Assembly (NCBI GenBank): GCA_904501765.1
Contig: CAJGCM010000005.1
Span: 1-47,595, forward strand
DNA from: an uncultured Clostridia bacterium
Lineage (GTDB): Bacteria; Bacillota; Clostridia; Oscillospirales; CAG-272
Reading direction: 5' to 3'
DNA length: 47,595 nt
Under the pieces are notes generated by a model. That model did no database searches. It had not been told where the DNA came from and saw only the letters and a list, made by a program, of their open reading frames with translations. Positions 1-9,000 of the stretch are shown here, in pieces. Position numbers and translations under genes: made by a program. Every line of letters starts with the position of its first letter. Positions within the stretch are counted from its first letter, which is position 1.

Positions 1-483
1 CGTATCACTCAATTGAATCGTCCTGTCGAGAACAATCTATTGAAGCAGATAGAATACCTTACGAGTACACTACACGGACAGTTAGGTTTCCATCAGACGA
101 TACTGGATGGTACGGCAGACGAAAAGACAATGCTCAACTACACGAACAGGACTCTCGAGCCAATCGTATCGGCTATCGTTGATGAAATGAAACGAAAGTT
201 TCTAACTAAAACCGCCCGTTCGCAATCGCAGACGATCGCTTACTTTAGAGATCCGTTTAGACTGGTCCCCGTCAATGACCTCGCAGAGATAGCGGATAAG
301 TTCACACGAAATGAAATCTTAACATCTAACGAGATTAGACAAATCATAGGCATGAAACCGTCTGATGATCCTAAAGCCGATCAGCTCGTGAACGCGAACT
401 TGCGTCAGCCAGGGGAAGAAAAAACATTACCGGCTGAAAAAACTGAAAATTCTGACGAAGGAGGAATAAGTCAAAATGGATAA
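1..483 (+). CDS. Phage portal protein, C-terminal part (5' end outside window)
   Basis: The frame is open from the first base, so this is the 3' end of a longer gene. The last ~160 residues show a helix-rich segment with the FRDPFRLVPVNDLAEIADKF and NEIRQIIGMKPSDDPKADQL blocks, which is the usual C-terminal layout of HK97-type portals, followed by a charged tail. The portal forms the dodecameric DNA gate at one head vertex. It overlaps the protease-capsid gene by 8 nt, the expected neighbour. The family call is by pattern and position. Confidence 0.85.
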   Translation, partial: RITQLNRPVENNLLKQIEYLTSTLHGQLGFHQTILDGTADEKTMLNYTNRTLEPIVSAIVDEMKRKFLTKTARSQSQTIAYFRDPFRLVPVNDLAEIADKFTRNEILTSNEIRQIIGMKPSDDPKADQLVNANLRQPGEEKTLPAEKTENSDEGGISQNG

Positions 484-2308
484 AGAACAGTGTCACTTTA
501 GTGGTTATGCTACACGCAATGATTTGCTTTGCGGCGATGGCAGAACCATTAGAAAAAATGCTTTTAAAGACTGCGACGGTACCACTGTGCCGTTGGTGTA
601 TAACCACCAGCACAACGACCCCAACGCTGTACTAGGTCACGCCTTACTCGAGAATAGAGATGACGGCGTATACGCATATTGCCAGTTCAATGATACTCCG
701 CAGGGCAAAACCGGAAAAGAACTCGTTGAACACGGCGATGTTCGCTCGCTCTCCATCTATGCTAACCAGCTCAAACAGATCGGAAGTGATGTTGTACATG
801 GCGTAATTCGCGAACTCAGCCTCGTGCTCGCAGGGGCTAATCCGGGCGCATACATCGATTTTGTAATGGCACACGGCGACGACGGCGAAGACAGTCTGTA
901 TGCAAACTACGATGAAAACGCTCTTACCATTTATCATTCTGATGATAAGAAAGAGCCTGAGAAAAAAGAGGAAACTAAGATGGCTGACGAAAAGAAACCC
1001 GAAAAAGAAAAAACCCTCAAAGAAATACTTGACACAATGAACGAAGAGCAGCTTGCAGCATGCCATTATATGGTCGGTAAAGCCCTCGAAGAAGCTAAAG
1101 CTGCAGAAGATAATGATTCTGACGAAGGAGAAGATAAAGATATGAAACAGAACGTATTTGAACAGGATAATGTTACAAAAGCAAATGTTCTCACGCATGC
1201 TGATCAGGAAATGATTCTCAAGACCGCAAAAGAGACAGGCGTAGGTAGCTTGCAGAAAGCTATCAAGATATTCGCGGAACAGAACGATACTCTCGCTCAC
1301 GGTCTCGACCTCGGCGATACAGAAGTACTCGAAGAGCTTCTTCCCGATCACAAACTCCTTAACCCCGGAGCTCCCGAAATAATCAGAGATTTCGACACTA
1401 GCTGGGTTATGGAAGTTATTCGTAAAATCCACAAGAGCCCTTATGCTCGTATCCGCACACGTAAAGCTGACGCTCGTGCGAAAGATCTCAAAGCTAAAGG
1501 TTACAAGAAAGGCGAAGAGAAGAAGCTCACAGAGCACATCAAACTTCTCGGCAGAAAAACAGAGCCTACAACTGTATACCTCAAAGATGAGCTCAATCGT
1601 GACGATATCATCGACATCACGGACTTCGACATCGTTTCCTATATATGGAGCATGATGAACGATAACATGTACGAGACACTCGCTCTCGCTGCGCTCGTTG
1701 GCGACGGCCGTGAAGATATCGACGAAGATAAGATCAGTGAAGAGAACATTCGTCCTATCTGGAAGGATGATGACTTCTATACAATTCACTACGATATCGA
1801 CATTGAAAAAGCAAGAGCAGAACTCCAGGGTTCCAACACAAGCGCAAACTTCGGCGAGAACTACATCTACTCCGAAGCTATGGTTGAAGCATCCCTTTAC
1901 TCCCGTGAGGAATTCGAAGGTACCGGCCTTCCTACGTGCTACTGCGATCCTCACTTCGTAAACATCATGCTTCTCGCTCGTGACCTCAACGGTCGTCGTA
2001 TCTACGAGTCCAAAGCAGATCTTGCGAAGGCTCTCAACGTTTCCGACATCGTGGAAATCGAACATCTTAAAAATAAAGTAAGAACGACAGAAGACGGCAA
2101 AAAGAAGAAACTTCTCTGCCTCCTTGTTAACCTTGCTGACTACCAGTTCGGCTCCGTAAAAGGCGGCGAAATCACGAAGTTTACGGATTTCGATATCGAC
2201 TTCAACAAGTACAAATACCTCATGGAAACAAGACTTTCCGGTGCACTTACAGAACCTTACTCTGCAATCGCAATCGAAGAGGATGTTACAGACGAGGCTG
2301 CAGGCTGA
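476..2308 (+). CDS. Prohead protease - scaffold - major capsid protein fusion (HK97 type)
   Basis: This is one 610-aa frame. Residues 1 to about 135 look like an S78-type prohead protease, with VYNHQH near residue 43 (candidate catalytic His) and RSLSIYA near residue 91 (candidate Ser). Residues about 150-222 are highly charged (Glu/Lys/Asp), like the scaffold (delta) segment. From Met223 (MKQNVFEQDN) to the end is a major capsid protein with the conserved blocks DDIIDITDFDIVSYI, VGDGRED and NIRPIWKDDD. Protease and capsid are usually separate genes. An ATG at 1142 with GAAGGAG 11 nt upstream could give free capsid protein by internal initiation; another ATG near 980 has GAGGAAA upstream. Capsid maturation by self-cleavage after the acidic segment is inferred. 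Confidence 0.9.
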   Translation: MDKEQCHFSGYATRNDLLCGDGRTIRKNAFKDCDGTTVPLVYNHQHNDPNAVLGHALLENRDDGVYAYCQFNDTPQGKTGKELVEHGDVRSLSIYANQLKQIGSDVVHGVIRELSLVLAGANPGAYIDFVMAHGDDGEDSLYANYDENALTIYHSDDKKEPEKKEETKMADEKKPEKEKTLKEILDTMNEEQLAACHYMVGKALEEAKAAEDNDSDEGEDKDMKQNVFEQDNVTKANVLTHADQEMILKTAKETGVGSLQKAIKIFAEQNDTLAHGLDLGDTEVLEELLPDHKLLNPGAPEIIRDFDTSWVMEVIRKIHKSPYARIRTRKADARAKDLKAKGYKKGEEKKLTEHIKLLGRKTEPTTVYLKDELNRDDIIDITDFDIVSYIWSMMNDNMYETLALAALVGDGREDIDEDKISEENIRPIWKDDDFYTIHYDIDIEKARAELQGSNTSANFGENYIYSEAMVEASLYSREEFEGTGLPTCYCDPHFVNIMLLARDLNGRRIYESKADLAKALNVSDIVEIEHLKNKVRTTEDGKKKKLLCLLVNLADYQFGSVKGGEITKFTDFDIDFNKYKYLMETRLSGALTEPYSAIAIEEDVTDEAAG

Positions 2309-2343
2309 TAATAGTCTGAAAAATCAAAATGGAGTGATGAGGC

Positions 2344-2661
2344 ATGGCTAGATTCTACGGTCCAATCGGATTTGCTACAATGCAAGAAACATCGCCTGGC
2401 GTGCATCGCGAACAGATAACCGAGCATAAGTATTACGGAGAAATTCTCAAGAATTCTCGTAATCTTACGGACTCGGGACAAGTTAACGATAACATTGACA
2501 TATCGAATCGCGTGAGCATATTAGCCGATCCATATGCCAATGAGAATTTCCACGCCATGCGCTATGTGTGGTTCATGGGCACCAAATGGAAGGTCAAAAG
2601 TGCCGACGTTGAGCCCCCACGAATCATACTCTCCCTAGGGGGTGTTTACAATGGCGAGTAG
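2344..2661 (+). CDS. Head-closure / head-tail connector protein
   Basis: This 105-aa protein lies directly after the capsid gene. A mid-protein block NFHAMRYVWFMGTKWKVKSA and an ending RIILSLGGVYNGE resemble small connector (stopper) proteins of Clostridia siphophages. Such proteins sit under the portal and close the filled head. The start ATG has GGAGTGATGAGGC upstream. It overlaps the next gene by 11 nt, suggesting translational coupling. Function rests on position and family pattern. Confidence 0.65.
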   Translation: MARFYGPIGFATMQETSPGVHREQITEHKYYGEILKNSRNLTDSGQVNDNIDISNRVSILADPYANENFHAMRYVWFMGTKWKVKSADVEPPRIILSLGGVYNGE

Positions 2662-2956
2662 ACTTAAACTTCATAGCGTGTTGTGCGACATGCTCGGTAG
2701 TAAGAATGTATACTTCCAACCCCCTGCGTCACTCGCGTTGAAATATCCCTGCATAATTTATGAACGCGACAATGTCGACATAATATATGCGAACGATATC
2801 CCCTATTCGCACAAAATACGTTACAAGATAACGATTGTAGACTACGACCCGGACTCCCCTATTCCGGGTAAGGTTGCGATGCTCCCCACCGCAAAATTCG
2901 TTACATCCTACAAAGCGAATAAACTCAACCACGATGTCTACGAGATATACGATTAA
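2651..2956 (+). CDS. Tail terminator / tail completion protein
   Basis: This 101-aa protein contains LKLHSVLCDMLGSKNVYFQP, YPCIIYERDN and YKITIVDYDPDSPIP, the pattern of a small tail-completion family common in Clostridia phages, normally placed just before the tail tube gene, as here. It probably caps the tail and joins it to the head. I chose the ATG at 2651, after GGGGGTG, rather than the in-frame TTT-ACA-preceded start 9 nt upstream. Confidence 0.7.
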   Translation: MASRLKLHSVLCDMLGSKNVYFQPPASLALKYPCIIYERDNVDIIYANDIPYSHKIRYKITIVDYDPDSPIPGKVAMLPTAKFVTSYKANKLNHDVYEIYD

Positions 2957-2979
2957 AATTATTAAGGAGGACTACACTT

Positions 2980-3639
2980 ATGTCTAAACTTGTATGGGAC
3001 AAAACCGGCGAACGTTTCTACGAAACCGGTGTTAAAAAAGGCGTACTTTATCCCCAGGCGGCTGGTGGTACATACCCTAAAGGCGTAGCTTGGAACGGTC
3101 TTACAGCTGTAACGGAAAGCCCTTCTGGCGCTGAAGCTACACCTCTCTACGCTGATGACATCAAATACCTTAACTTGATGTCTGCTGAAGATTTTGGCGC
3201 AACAGTCGAAGCGTACATGTATCCTGATGAATTCGCTGAGTGCGACGGCTCTGCATCCGTTGCTGAAGGCGTATACATTGGTCAGCAGCCCCGTAAAGCA
3301 TTTGGTCTCTGCTACAGAACTACGCTCGGTAACGATCTTCAGAGCAATGATTATGGTTACAAGCTTCACCTCATCTACGGCGCACTCGCTGCACCCTCTG
3401 AGAAAAGCTATGCGACCGTGAACGACTCCCCTGAAGCTATCACACTCTCTTGGGAACTCACAACAACTCCTGTAGAAGTTGCAGGCTTCAAACCCACAGC
3501 AAGCCTTACTATTGACTCTACAAAAGTTACTAAGGAAAAACTCACAGCGCTCGAAGCTATTCTCTATGGTTCTGAAGACGAAGAAGCTAGACTTCCTCTT
3601 CCGGATGAGATCATTACACTCATCGGCAAGGCTTCCTGA
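2980..3639 (+). CDS. Major tail (tube) protein
   Basis: This 219-aa protein starts MSKLVWDKTGERFYETGVKKG and contains AFGLCYRTTLGNDLQSNDYGYKL-like strands, the pattern of phi13-type major tail proteins. It stacks in hexameric rings to make the tail tube. It has a strong site (AAGGAGG) and unusually regular codon use, fitting high expression. A strong hairpin terminator follows at 3657-3695, which would separate its high output from the downstream assembly genes. Confidence 0.9.
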   Translation: MSKLVWDKTGERFYETGVKKGVLYPQAAGGTYPKGVAWNGLTAVTESPSGAEATPLYADDIKYLNLMSAEDFGATVEAYMYPDEFAECDGSASVAEGVYIGQQPRKAFGLCYRTTLGNDLQSNDYGYKLHLIYGALAAPSEKSYATVNDSPEAITLSWELTTTPVEVAGFKPTASLTIDSTKVTKEKLTALEAILYGSEDEEARLPLPDEIITLIGKAS

Positions 3640-3656
3640 TAGCATTTAGCTCGCAT

Positions 3657-3698
3657 GAGAGTCGTATTCAGTGAGGCTGGCGACTCTCTTTAACTATT
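3657..3698 (+). terminator. Hairpin terminator/attenuator after the tail tube gene
   Basis: Perfect 8-bp arms GAGAGTCG (3657-3664) and CGACTCTC (3681-3688), then a T-rich tract. It probably lowers read-through from the abundant tube gene into the chaperone genes. Confidence 0.75.
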
Positions 3699-3724
3699 TT
3701 TAATTTGAAAAGGAGAAAATTATT

Positions 3725-4135
3725 ATGCGTAAAGAAACTATTAAATACACCGATTTCAATGGCGTTGAAAGAGAAGAAGATTTCTATTTCAACTTTACGG
3801 AGGCTGAACTGCTTGAAATGGAAATGGGCGTTACGGGCGGTCTTGCTGAACAGATTAAACGTGTCACACAGACGCAGGATGCACCCACCATCATTAAGAT
3901 CTTCAAAGATCTCGTACTCAATTCTCATGGTATGAAGAGCCCTGACGGTAAACGCTTCATTAAGAACGACGAAATCAGAGATGCTTTCGCTCAGAATCCC
4001 GCATATTCTATTCTGTTCATGAAGCTCGCTACAGATGCCGATGCAGCATCTAAATTTGTGAATGGCATCATTCCTCAGGACGTAAGCGAGAAGGCTGCAA
4101 AAACTCACCCCGCTCTCACGTCCGCAGCAAACTAA
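3725..4135 (+). CDS. Tail assembly chaperone (first)
   Basis: This 136-aa protein lies between the tube gene and the long tape measure, where phages encode tail chaperones (gpG position). The N-terminus ETIKYTDFNGVEREEDFYFN and the block FNFTEAELLEMEMGV match that small family by pattern. It would coat the tape measure before tube polymerisation. Chaperone pairs are usually made by a -1 frameshift; here the second gene has its own start and ribosome site, and I see no obvious slippery heptamer near the stop. Confidence 0.7.
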   Translation: MRKETIKYTDFNGVEREEDFYFNFTEAELLEMEMGVTGGLAEQIKRVTQTQDAPTIIKIFKDLVLNSHGMKSPDGKRFIKNDEIRDAFAQNPAYSILFMKLATDADAASKFVNGIIPQDVSEKAAKTHPALTSAAN

Positions 4136-4160
4136 CTATGAAAACTATGGAGGATGAGAG

Positions 4161-4703
4161 ATGCTTGAGATAACAATACCTGGCGTTGAATTATGGGACG
4201 AGCGAAATCAACTGTTCATTACCCGAGAAGCGCAGACATTGAAATTGGAGCATTCTCTCGTCTCTCTTTCAAAATGGGAATCCAAGTGGTGCAAGCCATT
4301 CCTCACGAAAGACGATAAAACAGACGAGGAAATCTTGGACTATATAAAGTGCATGACGATTACACAGAATGTAAGTCCCGAAACATATTTGTGTTTGACT
4401 CCAGAGAATAACCTAGAGATCCAGAATTATATCAATGCCCCCATGACTGCCACAACCTTCCCCGCCGATAATACTCGAGGAGGAGGACGTGAAATAGTCA
4501 CGGCGGAGCTTATATATTACTGGATGATATCTCTTAATATTCCATTGGAGTGGGAGAAACGACATCTGAATAGGCTTCTTGCATTAATACGCGTATGCAA
4601 CATAAAAAATGCCCCGCCTAAGAAGCACAGCACTAAAGACTTAATGAGTCGAAACGCGGCACTGAATGCGGCTCGAAGAAAACAGCTAAATTCAAAGGGG
4701 TGA
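4161..4703 (+). CDS. Tail assembly chaperone-like protein (second)
   Basis: This 180-aa protein contains LEHSLVSLSKWESKWCKPFL, CMTITQNVSPETY, PMTATTF and HLNRLLALIRVCNIKNAPPK. I recognise the pattern from a family always found just before the tape measure in Clostridia phages (gp15/gpT-like position). The C-terminus is basic. It starts at an ATG with GGATGAGAG upstream and ends 4 nt before the holin gene. The role as second chaperone is inferred from position. Confidence 0.65.
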   Translation: MLEITIPGVELWDERNQLFITREAQTLKLEHSLVSLSKWESKWCKPFLTKDDKTDEEILDYIKCMTITQNVSPETYLCLTPENNLEIQNYINAPMTATTFPADNTRGGGREIVTAELIYYWMISLNIPLEWEKRHLNRLLALIRVCNIKNAPPKKHSTKDLMSRNAALNAARRKQLNSKG

Positions 4704-4707
4704 TAGC

Positions 4708-5022
4708 ATGATTAATCTTGAAACTTTCTTGACCGGATTGCTGATAGTATCTACCTTTACCGGTCTCGTCACTGAGGCCATCAAGAAGATATTGTCGGAG
4801 TTTAACATTAAGTATCACGCCAATACTCTCGCTGGTGTGGTGGCGGCCGTCTTGTCTGCCGCCCTCGGTGCAGGGTATGTTATTATAACTGGCTTGGCGT
4901 TTACGCTCGAAACACTTGTATGCATCATAGCATTGGTGTTTATGAGCTGGTTGTGCGCCATGGTTGGTTATGACAAAATCATTCAGGTCATCAGTCAAAA
5001 TAATACAACTAAGAAGGGTTGA
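4708..5022 (+). CDS. Holin-like membrane protein
   Basis: This 104-aa protein has an N-terminal hydrophobic helix (about residues 5-24), then VVAAVLSAALGAGYVIITGLAF and TLVCIIALVFMSWLCAMVGY, giving three likely membrane segments and a short polar tail. It lies 6 nt upstream of the amidase gene, so a holin that releases the amidase is the natural reading. This lysis pair sits inside the tail module rather than after the fibre genes. Confidence 0.75.
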   Translation: MINLETFLTGLLIVSTFTGLVTEAIKKILSEFNIKYHANTLAGVVAAVLSAALGAGYVIITGLAFTLETLVCIIALVFMSWLCAMVGYDKIIQVISQNNTTKKG

Positions 5023-5028
5023 TTAACA

Positions 5029-5685
5029 ATGCCAAAAGTATTTTTGAGCGCTGGGCACGGAGGTAGCGACCCCGGTGCAGTAGCCGATGGGTTATATGAA
5101 AAGACTATAAATTTGAATACTTTGCTAGCTTGCCAGGCAGAGCTGATTCGTCACGGAGTAACGGTTGTGTGCTCCCGTACGACCGACGCCGAAGATCCTG
5201 TTCAACGGGAAGTCATCGAGGCTAATGCTTCGGATGCTGATTTGGCAGTTTCCTTTCACGCTAATGCTGGAGGAGGCGACGGGTTCGAGGCCTTTTATTA
5301 TACTGAGAACGTTGAAGCGGCCGAACTAGCAAAACTATGCGAAAAGTATGTTAAAGCGCTCGGACAAAACAGTCGAGGGCTAAAACGTGGTAATGGATTA
5401 TACTTCATCAAGAATACTAAAATGACATCTATATTAGTCGAATCGTTCTTCGTAGACAACAAAGATGACGCTAAGATCGGGGATACTATTTCCGAACAAA
5501 AAGCGTTCGGCGTTGCCTATGCTAAAGCAATTCTCGAGCATTTGGATATCCCATATAAAACAAAAACGGCTAAAGAATCGATTTATCGTGTTCAAGTGGG
5601 CGCTTTTAGATCAAAAGATAATGCCGAGAAAAAACTGAAAACTCTGAAAAAAGCAGGACACGACGCGGTAATCGTAAAGGAGTAA
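5029..5685 (+). CDS. N-acetylmuramoyl-L-alanine amidase (endolysin) with SPOR-like C-terminus
   Basis: This 218-aa Amidase_3-type zinc amidase cuts the bond between MurNAc and L-Ala in peptidoglycan. The first zinc His is in SAGHGGSDPGA (about residue 9), the second zinc region is DLAVSFHANAGG, and the catalytic Glu is in ILVESFFVDN. After about residue 185 comes IYRVQVGAFRSKDNAEKKL, a SPOR-type repeat that binds denuded glycan or septal wall. There is no signal peptide, so export depends on the holin just upstream. Confidence 0.92.
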   Translation: MPKVFLSAGHGGSDPGAVADGLYEKTINLNTLLACQAELIRHGVTVVCSRTTDAEDPVQREVIEANASDADLAVSFHANAGGGDGFEAFYYTENVEAAELAKLCEKYVKALGQNSRGLKRGNGLYFIKNTKMTSILVESFFVDNKDDAKIGDTISEQKAFGVAYAKAILEHLDIPYKTKTAKESIYRVQVGAFRSKDNAEKKLKTLKKAGHDAVIVKE

Positions 5686-5688
5686 CAC

Positions 5689-6066
5689 ATGATAAAGTTC
5701 AGACAAAAGGGCGACTTCGTTAGGCTCACGCGATACCTGGAGAAAGTGAAGAAGACCGTTAATCTTGGTGATCTCGATAAGTATGGTCGTGCCGGGGTGG
5801 CTGCTCTTGCGTCTGCTACTCCTGTAGATACCGGTCTTACTGCTAATTCATGGTACTACAAAATAGTACAAAAAGAAGGTTTAGTTGCTATAACGTTTTG
5901 TAACTCAAACATTCAAAATGGTGTTCCGATAGCCATAATCTTACAATATGGTCACGGAACTAATAACGGAGGTTGGGTACAGGGACGAGATTACATCAAC
6001 CCTGCTATCCAGCCTGTTTTCGATAAACTCACAAATGATGCATGGAGGGAGGTTACTAAGCTTTGA
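5689..6066 (+). CDS. HK97 gp10-like tail/neck protein
   Basis: This 125-aa protein contains the blocks GVAALASATPVDTGLTANSW, IAIILQYGHGTNNGGWVQGRDYI and NPAIQPVFD, the signature of gp10-like head-tail joining or tail-completion proteins (PVDTG, LQYGHG). It normally lies between head-closure and tail-terminator genes; here it lies between the endolysin and the tape measure. It overlaps the tape measure start by 4 nt. Confidence 0.8.
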   Translation: MIKFRQKGDFVRLTRYLEKVKKTVNLGDLDKYGRAGVAALASATPVDTGLTANSWYYKIVQKEGLVAITFCNSNIQNGVPIAIILQYGHGTNNGGWVQGRDYINPAIQPVFDKLTNDAWREVTKL

Positions 6067-9000
6067 GCACCACGATTGACGAAAGAGTTGTGGAGATGCG
6101 GTTTGACAACAAGCATTTCGAAAGCAACGTCAAAACCAGCATGAGCACCCTTGATAAACTTAAAGAGAAGTTGAATCTGTCGGGCGCGTCTAAAGGGTTG
6201 GAAAATGTAGGTAGCGCAGCTAAGAACGTCAACATGTCGGGACTCGGTAACGCAGTCGAAGCTGTAAGTGCTAAGTTCTCCGCATTACAGGTAATGGGTG
6301 TAACCGCCCTTGCCAACATAACAAACTCGGCGGTTAATGCAGGAAAAAGAATAGCTTCCGCATTGACAATAGACCCTGTGAAGACAGGTTTCTCCGAGTA
6401 CGAAACAAAAATTAACTCTATACAGACCATCTTGTCGAACACCGCGAGCAAAGGTACGACAATGGAGGACGTAACCAGAGTTATCAATGAATTGAATACT
6501 TATGCCGATAAGACGATTTATAACTTCGCCGAAATGACTCGTAATATCGGCACCTTTACCGCTGCAGGTGTAGGTCTTGAAGAATCAGCAGCAGCCATTC
6601 AGGGTATCGCTAACTTGGCAGCGGCTTCTGGTTCCACATCCCAGCAAGCATCCACCGCAATGTATCAGCTATCCCAGGCGATTTCTACGGGCACGGTCCG
6701 CCTTATGGACTGGAACTCTGTAGTTAATGCCGGTATGGGTGGCGAATTGTTCCAAGAAGCTATCAAGGACACGGCTCGCGAATACGGTGTGGCAGTCGAT
6801 GACATCATCCAGAAGAATGGATCGTTTAGAGACTCCCTGCAGGACGAATGGCTTACTGCGGATATACTTAACACCACCCTTAAGAAGTTCACTAAGGATG
6901 GGGCTAAAGCGTACGCCGACAGCATGGTTAAGTCTGGCAAGTATACGCAAGAACAGGCGGATGCCCTTCTCGCATCGGCACAGAACATGGAAGATGCGGC
7001 GACTAAAGTTAAGACGTTTACTCAGCTTTGGGATACTTTGAAGGAATCTGCTCAGTCTGGATGGGCTCAAACTTGGGAACTTATATTCGGTAACTTCGAA
7101 GAGGCAAGAGAGTTCTTTTCCGGCTTGTCGGATACCCTCGGTGGTATAATTAGTGCCTCCGCCGACGCTCGCAATAAAATGCTTGGTGGTGCCCTTGGAT
7201 CAAAATGGGATACGTTCACCACGAAGATTAACGAAGCTGGTATTGCTACAGAAGACCTTGAACGTAAGCTCAAGGAAACTGCGAAAGAAAACGGCTTCGC
7301 TATTGACGACCTTATCAAAAAACACGGCTCGTTGGCAAACGCTATAAAAGCCGGCGCGATACCCACAAAACTTATAACCAAAACTCTTAAGAAATTTGCA
7401 GGTATAAGCGGCACTGCCGGCGACTCTACCGAGGAAATGACCAAGAAATTGGAGTATTTCCAGAAAGTTGTGGATGATGTATGGCGAGGGGATTATGGCG
7501 ACGGTGAAGAACGTATCAAAGCTCTCACAGACGCTGGATACGACTATGCTACAGTTCAAGATCTCGTAAATAAAACCGTCGACGGTCACCGACTCTCGAT
7601 CGAAGATTTATCCGATGCTCAGTTGGAGAATTTGGGTTATACGGAAGAACAAATTTCAGCTATCCGCGACCTCGCGGAGCAGGCTGAGAAAACAGGTACT
7701 CCGATTAACGAATTGATCGAGGATATGTCGAAACCTAGCGGTAGACAGCTCCTTATCGAATCGCTCAACAACATTCTTCAATCCCTTATCAAGACATTTG
7801 GCGCAGTAAAGCAAGCATGGCGTGAAGTGTTTTGGGGTGATGCTAGCGAGGACGAGATCATACAGCGTAAATCCGATATGATTTATACGCTTATAGAGGC
7901 TATACATAAGTTTACGACTTATTTGACGGTTAACGAAGAGCGAGCTGATAAACTCAAACGAACATTTAAAGGTGTATTTGCTATTCTCGACATTATCCTT
8001 ACGATTGTAGGCGGACCCTTAAAGATAGCTTTTAAAGCTATACTTAAAGTGTTAGATTTGGCGAATATTGACATACTCGATCTGACGGCGAACGTTGGTG
8101 ACGCAATCGTAGCGTTCCGCGATTGGATAGACGAGAATAACATCTTTGTTAAAGCCATAGAAAAGATCGGTCCGTTCCTTGAAAATGCTGTGGCTGGCGT
8201 GAAGGACTGGATCGCGGGTATTAAGGACACCGATAATGTGCCCAAATACATTATTCAAGGTCTCGTAAAAGGTTTGAAAGCCGGCGTTATGGCAGTTGGC
8301 GAAGCTGTAGTTGAGATAGGTAGAACTATACTTGACACCATCAAACGAATACTCGGCATACATTCGCCGTCTACTGAATTCTTCGAGATAGGTAAAAACA
8401 TAATTTTAGGTCTTGTAAATGGTATCGCTGATGGTTTGTCTCTCGTGTGGCGGTCCATAAAGGTAGTGGCGAATACCGTCATCGACTATTTTAGAGAAAT
8501 CGACCTCGGGCAAATAATAGTAACGGGCATGTTTGTTGGAATGCTCGTGTCTATAATCAAAGTTGCTAACGCCATAGGGAATCTCGTTAGTCCATTAGCG
8601 GGACTTGCCGATTTGTTCGAAGAGGTCGGTGATGCGGTCAAAATGGTAGGCAAAGGAATCAAGAATTTCCTCAATGCCAAAGCTCTCGAAGTGAAGTCTC
8701 GAGCGTTGTTAAATATGGCCCTCGCTATCGCCATATTGGCGGGTTCGGTATATTTGTTAGCTAAGATGGACACCGGAAAGCTTTGGGCTACTATAGGCGC
8801 GCTCGCAGTTCTCGCTTTGGTCGTTACCGCCATGACGCTTGTTGTAAGCAAACTTGGAGAATTCGAACAAGAAGGTGACGGCGAGAAAATCAAAAAATCA
8901 TACAAAATGGTCGCAGCGTTAGTCGGCATAGCAGGTACTCTCTTACTTGCAGCGTTAGCTCTGAAACTTCTTTCCACGATAGATTTGGATAAAGTTCCGA

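Noticed and set aside
644..2065. 473-aa open frame on the minus strand inside the capsid gene
   Set aside because: Antisense to the capsid fusion, Phe/Cys/Val-rich composition, no start signal; a by-product of the regular codon use of the highly expressed gene. The same applies to minus-strand frames at 2962-3645 and 41446-42852.
3725..4703. Programmed -1 frameshift joining the two tail chaperones
   Set aside because: The second frame has its own ribosome site and start 25 nt after the first stop, and no slippery heptamer is evident near the end of the first.
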